Positions 1-7,644 of a stretch of DNA of 64,000 nucleotides are shown in pieces. Source of the stretch: JALORV01 sp963724365 (lineage in GTDB: Bacteria > Pseudomonadota > Gammaproteobacteria > Burkholderiales > Burkholderiaceae_F); assembly GCA_963724365.1 (NCBI GenBank), contig CAVRUR010000008.1, positions 1 through 64,000 on the forward strand, written 5' to 3'. Every line of letters begins with the position of its first letter. Position 1 is the stretch's first letter. Under the pieces are notes generated by a model, which worked only from the letters and a program-made list of their open reading frames with translations, did no database searches and was not told the DNA's origin. The translations under genes and the position numbers were made by a program.

Positions 1-15
1 CTTCTTCGCGTTTTT

Positions 16-942
16 TCAGGCGCTCCCGAGCGATGCGTTCCCTTCGCCCAACACCTCGCTGTCGTACCCGCGCCCCTCACAGCCCCCGTCCCGCCTCTGC
101 TGCTCGTGCTGGTAGATTCGCTCACCGGCTGGAGTCGGGTATTCGCCCGATACACAAGCCGTGCAAAGGTGTTTGTCGGGTAATCCAACACACCCGGAGA
201 GATCGGAGACCGGCAAATACCGTAGCGAATCTGCTCCGAGTTGGCGCGCCATTTCCTTGCACACCGTTTCTAGGTTTTCCTGTGTGTAATATCTCTGAAT
301 GAATTTCGGCGCGAAAAGCTCGCCCAGGGTGGACATGTCGATACCGTAGCAGCACGGCGCTATCACCGGCGGCGAACCGATACGAAGATGAACCTCCTTC
401 GCTCCGCCTTGCGCGCGTGTTCGCTCAACAAGATCGCGCAGCGTCGTTGAACGGACCAGGCTGTCCTCTACGAGAAAAACCCGGCGACCACGGATTACGC
501 TGTTGACAAGTGTGTATTTGCGACGCACTTTTGCTGCTCTGTCTTCGCCTTCGATGAACGTTCGCCCGACATACCGGTTTCGGACTATCCCTTCCAGAGA
601 TGGGATCTTCAGATTGAACGCGAAAGCGTCTCCAATCGGCTTGGCAGTATCCGGCACGGCAACGACGACGCAATCCTCGTCCATCTGAAGATGTTCGCGC
701 TTCGCGAGGGATTCGCCTAGCCGCCGCCGGACATCGTACACCGCCTGCTTTTCCATAACCGATGTCACGTGGGCGAAATAGATCCACTCAAAAAAACAGT
801 GCCGGTGATCGCGTGCTTCCGAGAACCTATCCAAACGCACGGTGCGAGTTTCCGCGTCCACCCATACCATCTGCCCTGGCTCAACGTCGGTAACGTTCTC
901 AAACCCCATGTTCGTGAGCGCCACGCTTTCGGAGGCGGCCAC
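16..942 (-). CDS. purF: Amidophosphoribosyltransferase (PurF), N-terminally truncated
   Basis: PurF makes phosphoribosylamine from PRPP and glutamine, the first step of purine synthesis. The reading begins at the family motif AASESVAL (residues 2-9), so the last part of the glutaminase domain and the whole phosphoribosyltransferase domain are present. Visible marks are FEWIYFA (51-57), the PRPP-binding motif VFLVEDSLVRSTT (155-167) and the late LCTAC motif. The catalytic N-terminal cysteine and roughly 200 residues are missing. The 308 residues compare with about 470-500 in the family. Upstream of the GTG at 942 the frame soon meets a stop and the sequence changes to an unrelated permease on the other strand, so the gene is cut by a junction, not by a short start. 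It has no frame breaks and is less GC-rich than the main segment. The family call is firm; the product would lack ammonia release from glutamine. Confidence 0.85.
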   Translation of the reverse strand: MAASESVALTNMGFENVTDVEPGQMVWVDAETRTVRLDRFSEARDHRHCFFEWIYFAHVTSVMEKQAVYDVRRRLGESLAKREHLQMDEDCVVVAVPDTAKPIGDAFAFNLKIPSLEGIVRNRYVGRTFIEGEDRAAKVRRKYTLVNSVIRGRRVFLVEDSLVRSTTLRDLVERTRAQGGAKEVHLRIGSPPVIAPCCYGIDMSTLGELFAPKFIQRYYTQENLETVCKEMARQLGADSLRYLPVSDLSGCVGLPDKHLCTACVSGEYPTPAGERIYQHEQQRRDGGCEGRGYDSEVLGEGNASLGSA

Positions 943-945
943 GGA

Positions 946-1350
946 GGCATCCAGGGGGCGATGGGGGGGATCGTTTTCTTAATCACGGGCATCGAGGGGG
1001 CGTTGATCTGGGGGCTCCTGATGATCATCATGGCCGTCGTCCCCGTGGTCGGCTGTTCCCATTATCTGGGTGCCTGCCGGAATCATCATGCTCCTTACGG
1101 GACACATCTGGGAGGGGGTATTGATCCTTGCCACCGGTGTCCTTGTCATAAGCACAATCGACAACCTGTTGCGCCCCGTCCTACTTGGAAAGGACGTGGA
1201 GATGCATCCCCTTTGATCTTCCTCTCTACGCTGGGAGGGATCGTCGTCTTCGGCTTTTCCGGCTTCGTCATCGGTCCGATCGCGTCGCTGCTCCTGGCGA
1301 TCTGGGAAATGTACGACGAATTCTTCCGGAAAGACCTTGTCGCTGAGTAA
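946..1350 (+). pseudogene. AI-2E family (PerM-like) permease, C-terminal remnant with frame break
   Basis: This is the C-terminal part of a multi-pass permease of the AI-2E exporter/PerM family. The stretch from about 961 reads GGIVFLITGIEGALIWGLL. After about 1060 the family sequence continues in another frame (GHIWEGVLILATGVLV, then ISTIDNLLRPVLLGKD). It returns to the first frame for LIFLSTLGGIVVFGFSGFV and ends at 1350 with a TAA. Two compensating single-base shifts are therefore needed. The N-terminal two thirds are absent because the sequence turns into antisense purF near 945. Converging on its 3-prime side is a phosphate transporter. Either sequencing error or decay could explain the shifts; the missing N-terminus points to a junction. 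Confidence 0.7.
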
Positions 1351-1388
1351 AAAAATTGAATCGGGCGCAGTAGTTATCGACAGGCTGT

Positions 1389-2384
1389 TCATCCCAAGAT
1401 CAGCGCTGCATAGATCGCGGCGGCGATCGAGGCGGAAAGAGGAATCGTCAGAACCCAGGCCCAGATGATCGTGCCGGCCACCCCCCAGCGCACGGCGGTG
1501 AGGCGCTGCGTGGCCCCGACGCCCATGATGGCGCCGGTGATGGTGTGGGTCGTGCTCACGGGAATTCCGGCGAGGGAGGCCCCGATGATGGCAACCGCGG
1601 CCGCCGTCTCCGCGCAGAAGCCGCCCATCGGCTGGAGCTTGGTGATCTTGGTCCCCATCGTCTTGACGATCCGCCAGCCGCCCGCCATCGTTCCCAGGGC
1701 GATGACGGTGTAGCAGAGAATTTCCATCCAGAGAGGGATATGAAAGACCGGACCCATCAGTCCCCGGCTGAAGAGGACCATGGCGATGATGCCCATGGTC
1801 TTCTGGGCGTCGTTCATGCCGTGACCCATGCTGAAGATGGCGGCGGAAACAAGTTGGAGTCTTCCGGAAGATGCGATCCGCCCTGTCGACGTTGGAGTGT
1901 CGGCAGAGATTCAGAACGAGGATCATCAACACAAGCCCGAGGACCAGGCCGATCGTGGGGGAGAGAACGATGAAAAGCGCCGTCTTGATGATCCCGCCCA
2001 GACCAGGACCTCACGCTCCCCGCCTTTCACGAGGCCGGCGCCGATCAGGCCGCCGATCAGGGCGTGGGAGGAGCTGCTGGGCAGGCCCGAAATACCAGGT
2101 GATCAGGTTCCAGACGATGGCCCCGCCGAGGGCCGCAGAAGATGACGCAGTCCTGATGATATCGGGATGGATGATGCCGGTGCCGATCGTCTTGGCGACG
2201 TGGACGCCGACGAGAAAGAAGGCGACAAAATTGAAGAAGGCCGCCCAGAGGACGGCTGTCGGGGGGAGAGGACCCGGGTCGAGACGACGGTGGAGATGGA
2301 GTTGGCCGAGTCGTGAAAGCCGTTGATGAAATCGAAGACCAGCGCCACCAGGACGAGGAAGATGACCACAGCCAGATCAACCAT
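1389..2384 (-). pseudogene. pit: Pit-type inorganic phosphate transporter, frameshifted
   Basis: This is a low-affinity phosphate/cation symporter of the PiT family. The start at 2384 gives the family signature FDFINGFHDSANSISTVV. The C-terminal half (1389-1829) reads GMNDAQKTMGIIAM and later GIPVSTTHTITGAIMGVG, the two conserved halves of a PiT protein. Between about 1830 and 2290 the reading must change frame several times (for example ALIGGLIGAGL near 2050 lies in a different frame). The total of about 330 codons fits a full PiT protein. Its ATG overlaps the stop of the upstream DUF47 gene by 8 bases, a usual arrangement in which the DUF47 protein assists the transporter. The clustered shifts look more like consensus errors than decay, because all family motifs are still present. 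Confidence 0.8.
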
Positions 2385-2998
2385 TTTTCAGGACGATACC
2401 TTCGACGATGTTGGAGACATCTTCGCAGACGTCGATGGCCTCTTCGATCCGTTCGAAGATCTCCTTCCACTTGATCAATTCGAGGACTCCTTTTCGTTTT
2501 CGAACAGCTTGGCCATCGCCGTTCGCAGGATCATATCGCCGTCGTTTTCCAGGGTATTGATCTCGACGCAGGCCTGGAGGATCTTCTGGCGTTTTTCATG
2601 TCCCTGAGGCCGTGGACGATCATTTTGACCTTTGCGATGGCCTCGTTGAGAATCTTGGCCTGCTCGATGATCGTTCGGCTGACGGCTCCTTGACCTTGTA
2701 GAGGACCATCCGGACAGCGGAGGCCTCGGTCATGTCCAGGATGCTGTCCATCTTGTTGACGAGGTCGTAGATGTCTTCGCGATCGAGGGGGGTCAGGAAG
2801 GTCGTGTGCATCTTCTCGTAGGTCCGGTGGGTGATGACGTCCGCCTCGTGTTCGATCTCTTTGAGCCTTGCCACCTGCGGCTCGCTGTAAGACGCCGCCC
2901 TCCGCCATCTCCAGGAAGAGCTTGCCCCCGGCCTCAATCTTATCGGCCAGCTCCTCGAAGAGATCAAAGAATTTTTCTTCTCTGGGAATAAATCTCAT
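2377..2998 (-). pseudogene. DUF47 (PhoU-like) Pit accessory protein, frameshifted
   Basis: Members of this helical PhoU-like family are coded just upstream of pit genes and modulate phosphate uptake. The start at 2998 gives MRFIPREEKFFDLFEELADK. The middle is in a second frame (ARLKEIEHEADVITHRTYEK; TPLDREDIYDLVNKMDSIL), then KILNEAIAKVKMIVHGLRD. The end is in another frame: LIKWKEIFERIEEAIDVCED, finishing in IVLKNG and TGA at 2377-2379. About 207 codons is the normal family length. At least three single-base shifts are needed. The stop lies inside the pit start region, so translation of the two would be coupled in an intact copy. Confidence 0.8.
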
Positions 2999-3195
2999 CG
3001 GGATGATCCTTCCTCGTCATCGGTCGTTTCCATGCAAACAAGTGGAGGGGAATCAAAGCAACTGCATCCTTGCGAGGGATAGTTTTCCTTCCCTGCGGTC
3101 CGGGACGTGCACATGTCTTCTCTAACCTGAGGGAATAATATATCTTACCATTTTTCATGAAACGAAGCAAGGATGAATTCGGCAGCGAGCGCATT

Positions 3196-3284
3196 CCCCG
3201 TAGCTTCTTGCTACGGGGTAAGCAAGCGAATACTGAAAGGTTTCATTCCTTAGGAATCGAAGTGTCCGCGGCTGGCCGCGGACA
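3196..3284. repeat. Cluster of three hairpins in an intergenic gap
   Basis: The gap 2999-3304 between the DUF47 and acetyltransferase genes has no gene. It contains three inverted repeats in under 90 bases. CCCCGTAGC (3196-3204) pairs with GCTACGGGG (3210-3218) across a 5-base loop. ATTCCT (3245-3250) faces AGGAAT (3252-3257). TGTCCGCGGC (3263-3272) pairs with GCCGCGGACA (3275-3284) across 2 bases. The regular spacing suggests REP-like intergenic repeats or stacked transcription stops at the end of the acetyltransferase gene. No run of T marks a simple rho-independent terminator. Confidence 0.6.
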
Positions 3285-3304
3285 GCTTCAATGCGGTGAG
3301 CAGG

Positions 3305-3805
3305 TCACTTTACGGATAGAATTTTGACGAAGATCGCCTTTCCGTCGCCGTCGGCATAGAAGTCGGCCAGGAGAGCTTCCCGCGTATATCCGCAGGAACG
3401 GTAAAAGACACGGGTCGGTTCGTACTGCGGGCGGGAGGAGGTGTCCGCATAGACACGTTTGGCCCCGCGCGCTGTCATGATCCGTTCCGATTCGGCCATG
3501 AGTTTTTTTTTTCCGAGACCCCGTCCCTGCGCTTCCGGCGCCACCGGCTATCCAGTAGAGGTCGAAACTGTGAGCCGAACGGGGATCGGGCCAAAACAGG
3601 TGTAACCTAGGAGACGCCCTGCCTCTTCGGCGAAGAGGAAGAAGTACCCGCTCGCCTCGCCCTTCGCCATGCGCTCGTAGACAAGCTCCTCGGCGATCGA
3701 GGCCTCCTCCTGGAGAAGAAGCCCCGGGTCGCGCGGACAAGCCTGCCGACCGCCTCCCGGATCGCCAGGAATCAGGCATTTTCGCGGTATTGACGATCCT
3801 GTTTG
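3305..3805 (-). pseudogene. GNAT-family N-acetyltransferase, frameshifted
   Basis: This is a GNAT fold acetyltransferase of unknown substrate. The C-terminal part (3305-3544) is open and contains the acetyl-CoA loop in the form PEAQGRGLGKKKLMAESERI, then YEPTRVFYRSCGYTREA, the typical end of the fold. The N-terminal part lies in another frame (IAEELVYERMAKGEASGYFF; LLGYTCFGPIPV at about 3590-3700). The join is at a run of T bases (minus strand A) near 3510 and at about 3545. Reassembled, the protein is about 160 residues, normal for the family. The true start could not be fixed and is near 3800. It lies downstream of the DUF486 fragment on the same strand. Confidence 0.7.
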
Positions 3806-3825
3806 TCTCAGGCATTCGGCAGGTC

Positions 3826-4062
3826 CCCCGGAACATGAAGTAGGCCGCGCCGACAAGGCAGAGCCCCGCCCAAGATAATCGAGCTTCAGCGGCTGCCGCA
3901 TGTAAAAAAAGGCAAAACCGGCGAAAACGATCATCGTGATGATCTCCTGGATTACCTTCAACTGGGCGAGGTTGGAATCCGTGGATGCCGATCCGGTTGG
4001 CCGGCACCCTGGGTTTATCGAAAAAGGCGATGCCCCAACTCAGGAGGATGATCGAGGGGTCG
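3826..4062 (-). pseudogene. DUF486 (DMT superfamily-like) small membrane protein fragment
   Basis: The reading from about 4062 down gives LLSWGIAFFD and VPANRIG, then in a shifted frame QLKVIQEIITMIVFAGFAFF, then GAAYFMFRG. These are the conserved blocks of the small DUF486 membrane family (usually about 110-120 residues, four membrane helices). About the first 35-40 residues are missing: the homology stops near 4062 where GC-rich sequence unrelated to it begins. At least two single-base shifts are needed inside. The function of the family is not known. This is the second gene cut by a junction and marks where the foreign 5-prime part ends. Confidence 0.65.
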
Positions 4063-4204
4063 CCCGTTCATGCTCTTGAGGTGGCCGTGCCGGCGGACGG
4101 CGAGCAATCACTCCAGGAGCGGTCAGGTGGAACGTCTGTCGACACGCCGCCAGCCGGTCACGCTCGGACCGTAGAATGAACTTCATGCGGATTCCGGTCA
4201 GACA

Positions 4205-5530
4205 ATGAAAGTCAACGGCACACCGATGCGATCGATCTGGCCGGTCGGCGAAGCAGCCGTGGGCGTGATCGACCAGACCCTGCTGCCGCACCGCTTCGAA
4301 ACCCGCTTGCTGGAATCCGCGGCCGCGGTCGAGCATGCGATCCGCACAATGGTGGTGCGCGGCGCGCCACTGATCGGCGTGACTGGTGCGTATGGACTCG
4401 CGCTGGCGCTGCGCGCCGATCCGTCCGACGCCGCCCTCGCCACCGCGCGCAATCAGCTGCTGGCCGCGCGGCCGACCGCGGTCAACCTGCGCTGGGCGCT
4501 CGAACGCCTGCACGCCGAGGTGGCCGCCCTTGCTCCCGGCGATCGAGCGCCCGCGGCGTGGGCCGCGGCCGACCGCATCGCCGAGGAAGACGTGGAACTG
4601 AACCGCGCCATCGGCCGGCACGGCGCTGCGCTGCTGCGTGCGCTGCACGTCCGGCTGGCGCGCCCGGTCAATGTGCTGACCCACTGCAACACCGGTTGGC
4701 TGGCCGCCGTCGACCACGGCACCGCACTGTCGGTGATCTACGCCGCCCACGACGAAGGCATCCCTGTTCATGTGTGGGTCGACGAGACTCGGCCGCGCAA
4801 TCAGGGGCTGCTCACGGCCTGGGAACTCGCCGCGCACGGCGTGCCGCATACGCTGATCGTTGACAACGCCGGGGGTCACCTGATGCAGCACGGCCAGGTC
4901 GACATCGCGCTGGTCGGCGCCGACCGCGTCTCGGCCCAGGGCGATGTCGCGAACAAGATCGGCACGTACCTCAAGGCGCTTGCCGCGCACGACAATCGCG
5001 TGCCGTTCTACGCCGCAGTGCCGTCACCAACGATCGACTGGCGCATCACCGACGGCCTGCACGCGATCCCGATCGAGGATCGCGCCGGCAGCGAAGTGCT
5101 GGTAGTGGCCGGCCTCGACCCACACGGTGTTCCTGCCAGCGTGCAGTTGTTGCCGGCCGGAACGGCGGTGGCCAATCCTGCCTTCGACGTGACGCCGGGC
5201 CGGCTCATGACCGGCATCATCACCGAACGCGGAGTCGCGGCGCCCACGCGCCTGGCCGACCTGTTTCCCGAGCACCGTCGGCCGCATGACAAACCCTGCG
5301 GAGGACGGCCCCGAACTGCGGCGTGCGGTGATCGACACCGCCCGTGCAATGAACGACGCCGGCATCAACGTCAACAAGTCCGGCAACGTCTCGGCACGCT
5401 GCGCCCGCGGAGTGCAGGGCGGGTTCATCGTCACCCCGACCGGCGTGCCCTATCGCGAACTCGACCTGGACGACCTCGTGTTCGTGACATTTGCCGGCGC
5501 GGCTGCGGGTACGAAAGAACCCTCGTCTGA
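4205..5530 (+). CDS. mtnA: Methylthioribose-1-phosphate isomerase (MtnA), 3-prime frame runs on
   Basis: MtnA converts 5-methylthioribose-1-phosphate to methylthioribulose-1-phosphate in methylthioadenosine salvage. The catalytic cysteine is in THCNTGW (C161) and the catalytic aspartate in GADRVSAQGDVANKIGTY (D240). The N-terminal VRGAPLIGVTGAYG motif is at 51-64. Homology runs to about residue 360 (base 5285) and ends LADLFPEH. The open frame formally continues to 5530, but the last 80 or so residues are arginine-rich antifamily sequence read through the next gene. A lost base near 5250-5285 would restore a stop at 5287-5289 and an ATGA overlap with the aldolase start at 5286. I take the true gene to end there. 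The first gene of the GC-rich segment, it has about 140 bases of leader after the junction. Confidence 0.9.
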   Translation: MKVNGTPMRSIWPVGEAAVGVIDQTLLPHRFETRLLESAAAVEHAIRTMVVRGAPLIGVTGAYGLALALRADPSDAALATARNQLLAARPTAVNLRWALERLHAEVAALAPGDRAPAAWAAADRIAEEDVELNRAIGRHGAALLRALHVRLARPVNVLTHCNTGWLAAVDHGTALSVIYAAHDEGIPVHVWVDETRPRNQGLLTAWELAAHGVPHTLIVDNAGGHLMQHGQVDIALVGADRVSAQGDVANKIGTYLKALAAHDNRVPFYAAVPSPTIDWRITDGLHAIPIEDRAGSEVLVVAGLDPHGVPASVQLLPAGTAVANPAFDVTPGRLMTGIITERGVAAPTRLADLFPEHRRPHDKPCGGRPRTAACGDRHRPCNERRRHQRQQVRQRLGTLRPRSAGRVHRHPDRRALSRTRPGRPRVRDICRRGCGYERTLV

Positions 5531-5969
5531 GTGGCGCTTCCACCGCGACATCTACGCAGCCCGGCCCGAGTTCTCGGCGGTCGTCCACACCCACTCGGCG
5601 CACGCCACCGCGCTCGCGTGCCACGGCCGCGGGTTGCCGGCCTTTCACTACATGGTGGCGCTGGCCGGTGGAGCCGATATCCGCTGCGCGCCCTATGCGA
5701 CATTTGGCACGCAGGAACTGTCCGATCACGCGGTCGACGCGCTCGCGGGCCGACGTGCCTGCCTGCTGGCGCATCACGGAGTCGTCGCCTGCGGCGACAC
5801 ACTGGATTACGCGCTTGCGCTGGCTATCGAGGTCGAGCAACTGGCGCGGACCTACCTGGCCGCGTGCACGCTGGGCGAGCCGCCGCGGCTCGACGCGGCC
5901 GAGATGGAGCGCGTGCTGCAGCGGTTCGAAAGCTACGGTTCCGCCGCGTCCGCCCGCTTGGGCAGCTAG
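5286..5969 (+). CDS. Class II aldolase/adducin family (fuculose-phosphate aldolase-like)
   Basis: This is a zinc-dependent aldolase of 227 residues, the normal length for FucA-like proteins. The metal site is visible as HTHSAH (H101, H103) and AHHGVVACG (H164), with the catalytic glutamate probably E82 in SSEW. It begins inside the end of mtnA. This neighbourhood points to cleavage of methylthioribulose-1-phosphate (or the 5-deoxy analogue) into DHAP and an aldehyde, the DHAP shunt described for bacteria that pair mtnA with such an aldolase. A true MtnB dehydratase belongs to the same fold, so that is the alternative. The motifs resemble FucA, and no mtnC, mtnD or other Met-salvage genes follow. 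The role is inferred from context and the fold is firm. Confidence 0.8.
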   Translation: MTNPAEDGPELRRAVIDTARAMNDAGINVNKSGNVSARCARGVQGGFIVTPTGVPYRELDLDDLVFVTFAGAAAGTKEPSSEWRFHRDIYAARPEFSAVVHTHSAHATALACHGRGLPAFHYMVALAGGADIRCAPYATFGTQELSDHAVDALAGRRACLLAHHGVVACGDTLDYALALAIEVEQLARTYLAACTLGEPPRLDAAEMERVLQRFESYGSAASARLGS

Positions 5970-6086
5970 TCCAGTTGGCTTGTCGCGCCGCCTGCTTCGG
6001 ACCGCGGCCGGTTTTCGGCCGATCCCGGCTGCCGGACGGCCGTCACAATTGCGCTACACATCCCGCATTGATGGCATCCTTCCGCA

Positions 6087-6791
6087 ATGACGCCTCAAAG
6101 CAGCTCGGAATCGGGTCCCGCCGAACTGGCCCGGAACTTCCGTGGCGCCGTGCGGGCAACGTTATGGCCGACTCGCTCGCTCGTTTCGACCGAACGCTGG
6201 TTCGACGAACTCTATGTCTGGACCGAGGGCGGAACCGCATCGACGACGCAGCGTGCCCGCTTCCAGATCGAGGCGATGGGTGAAGCGTTCCGATGGCTCG
6301 AATACGACCTCGTCGAGAAGGTCGGCGTGACGGTCTCGTTCGGCACGATCGAGCGCGCGCTCGATCCACTGACAGCGCTGTTCGAAAGCAATGTGCTCGT
6401 TGCCCACCGCATGTTTGTCCTCCTGCGCGGCACGCCGCAGCGCCTGCGTTCGCGCTACCGCCTGCGTGCGTTTGCGGACATGCTGCGCGGCCTGAAGGTC
6501 GCCGTCGGTTACCGCCTGACTGCACCGCGCGTCAGCATGGAAATCTCGGGCGTCGATCTGGTTCAGCCGATCTTCGCCAAGGTGCTTGCGCCGACTGCGA
6601 CACGGCCCGAGGCCTGGGGCGACCTTGCCCTCGAGATCCGCGCGCTCGGGCTCGACACGAAGTCGACCATCGTCGGCGCGATCGAAACGCGGCAGCAGCG
6701 CGACAGCGCAGTGCAGGCTGGTTTTGAGCTCGGCCAGGGCCGTGCCGTGCGGCTGCCCTACCCTCCGCCAGCGCTGCCGACGAAAAGCTAG
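6087..6791 (+). CDS. Degenerate EAL-domain-like protein, copy 1
   Basis: This is a 234-residue soluble protein with no signal peptide or membrane segment. The C-terminal half has the feel of an EAL (cyclic-di-GMP phosphodiesterase) fold: a strand ending VDLVQPIFAKVLA, a segment ALGLDTKSTIVGAIETRQQR resembling the penultimate helix-strand where active EAL proteins read AEGVET, and an end GFELGQGRAVRLP matching the usual GxxxxQGYxxGxP. The EAL signature and metal ligands are not recognisable, so catalysis is unlikely and a binding or structural role is more likely. A close paralogue follows directly. Both converge on the pilin operon. The family assignment is an inference from weak similarity. 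Confidence 0.6.
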   Translation: MTPQSSSESGPAELARNFRGAVRATLWPTRSLVSTERWFDELYVWTEGGTASTTQRARFQIEAMGEAFRWLEYDLVEKVGVTVSFGTIERALDPLTALFESNVLVAHRMFVLLRGTPQRLRSRYRLRAFADMLRGLKVAVGYRLTAPRVSMEISGVDLVQPIFAKVLAPTATRPEAWGDLALEIRALGLDTKSTIVGAIETRQQRDSAVQAGFELGQGRAVRLPYPPPALPTKS

Positions 6792-6859
6792 GATTGGCTG
6801 TAGCAACCGATTTGGCAGAGAATCTGCGCACGTTCGCGGCGCAGAATCGCGAACCCGCC

Positions 6860-7591
6860 ATGGCCAACTCCGAACACCGACACTCACTCGGCTCGAACCA
6901 GGTCGAACTCGACCCGACATCAGACCCGCTCAGCCGATTCGGTTCGCGCGTGCGCGCGCTGGTCTGGCCGACGCGAACGCTGGTGGGCTCGGAGCGCTGG
7001 TTCGACGAGTTGTATGTCTGGACCGCCGACTTCGAGCCCGACCGGTCGCTGCGGGCGCAGATCCAGCTGGCGGCGCTCGAACACGCGTTTTCGATGATCG
7101 AGCACGAGCGCGTCGAGCGCATCGCGGTCACCGTGTCATTCGGTTCGATCGAGCGGTCGCTGGAAGCGCTGGTGCGCACACTCGATTCACACCGGCTGAC
7201 TACGCACCGGCTGTCGATCCTGCTGCGCGGCGCGATGGAACGGCTGCGCTGGCCGTATCGCGTGCGCGAGTTCATCGACCTGCTGCGCAGCTACCAGATC
7301 CCGGTCGGCTATCGCTTTGCCGAACCACGCGCCAGCATGGAGATGAGTGCGATCGACTTCGTCGCGCCCGACTTCGCCAAAATGCTGGCACCGATCTCGG
7401 TGCGCGAGGAAACCTGGTTCGAGATGTCGCGCGAAGTGAACGCGCTCGGACTGACGCGCGAGACCTTCGTGCTGGCCGGTATCGAGCGCGAGGAACAGCT
7501 GCGACTCGCCAAGCAGACCGGCTTCGTGCTCGGTCAGGGGCGCGCGCTGAAGAAACCGTACTTCCCGCCGCGGGTGATGCGGCCGCGGTAG
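6860..7591 (+). CDS. Degenerate EAL-domain-like protein, copy 2
   Basis: This paralogue of the preceding gene shares WFDELYVWT, VTVSFGSIERSLE, a central helix block and the end GFVLGQGRALKKPYFPP. From the ATG at 6860 it is 243 residues. A TTG at 6794, two bases after the upstream stop, would add 22 residues, but the ATG gives an N-terminus more like copy 1. The equivalent of the catalytic EAL motif is again absent. The segment LVLAGIEREEQLRLAKQTG corresponds to the late EAL-fold helix. Tandem duplication of a degenerate EAL protein beside a pilus operon suggests a cyclic-di-GMP effector or scaffold, which is unproven. Confidence 0.6.
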   Translation: MANSEHRHSLGSNQVELDPTSDPLSRFGSRVRALVWPTRTLVGSERWFDELYVWTADFEPDRSLRAQIQLAALEHAFSMIEHERVERIAVTVSFGSIERSLEALVRTLDSHRLTTHRLSILLRGAMERLRWPYRVREFIDLLRSYQIPVGYRFAEPRASMEMSAIDFVAPDFAKMLAPISVREETWFEMSREVNALGLTRETFVLAGIEREEQLRLAKQTGFVLGQGRALKKPYFPPRVMRPR

Positions 7592-7601
7592 CGGCGTCAA
7601 A

Positions 7602-7636
7602 CGTGTACGCGATCGGATGCGCCGATCGCGTACACG
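7602..7636. terminator. Long perfect hairpin between convergent genes
   Basis: CGTGTACGCGATCGG (7602-7616) pairs perfectly with CCGATCGCGTACACG (7622-7636) around the loop ATGCG. The 15-bp stem sits in the 53-base gap between the stops of the EAL-like gene and pilY1, so it can serve transcripts from both sides. Neither side has a T run, so it may act by blocking exonucleases or with Rho instead of as a classical intrinsic terminator. Confidence 0.75.
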
Positions 7637-7644
7637 CGAGGCGC

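Noticed and set aside
3170..3190. GAATTCGGCA-like stretch resembling a cloning adaptor at the start of the hairpin cluster
   Set aside because: The match to the common adaptor is not exact beyond ten bases and the sequence continues as natural intergenic DNA.
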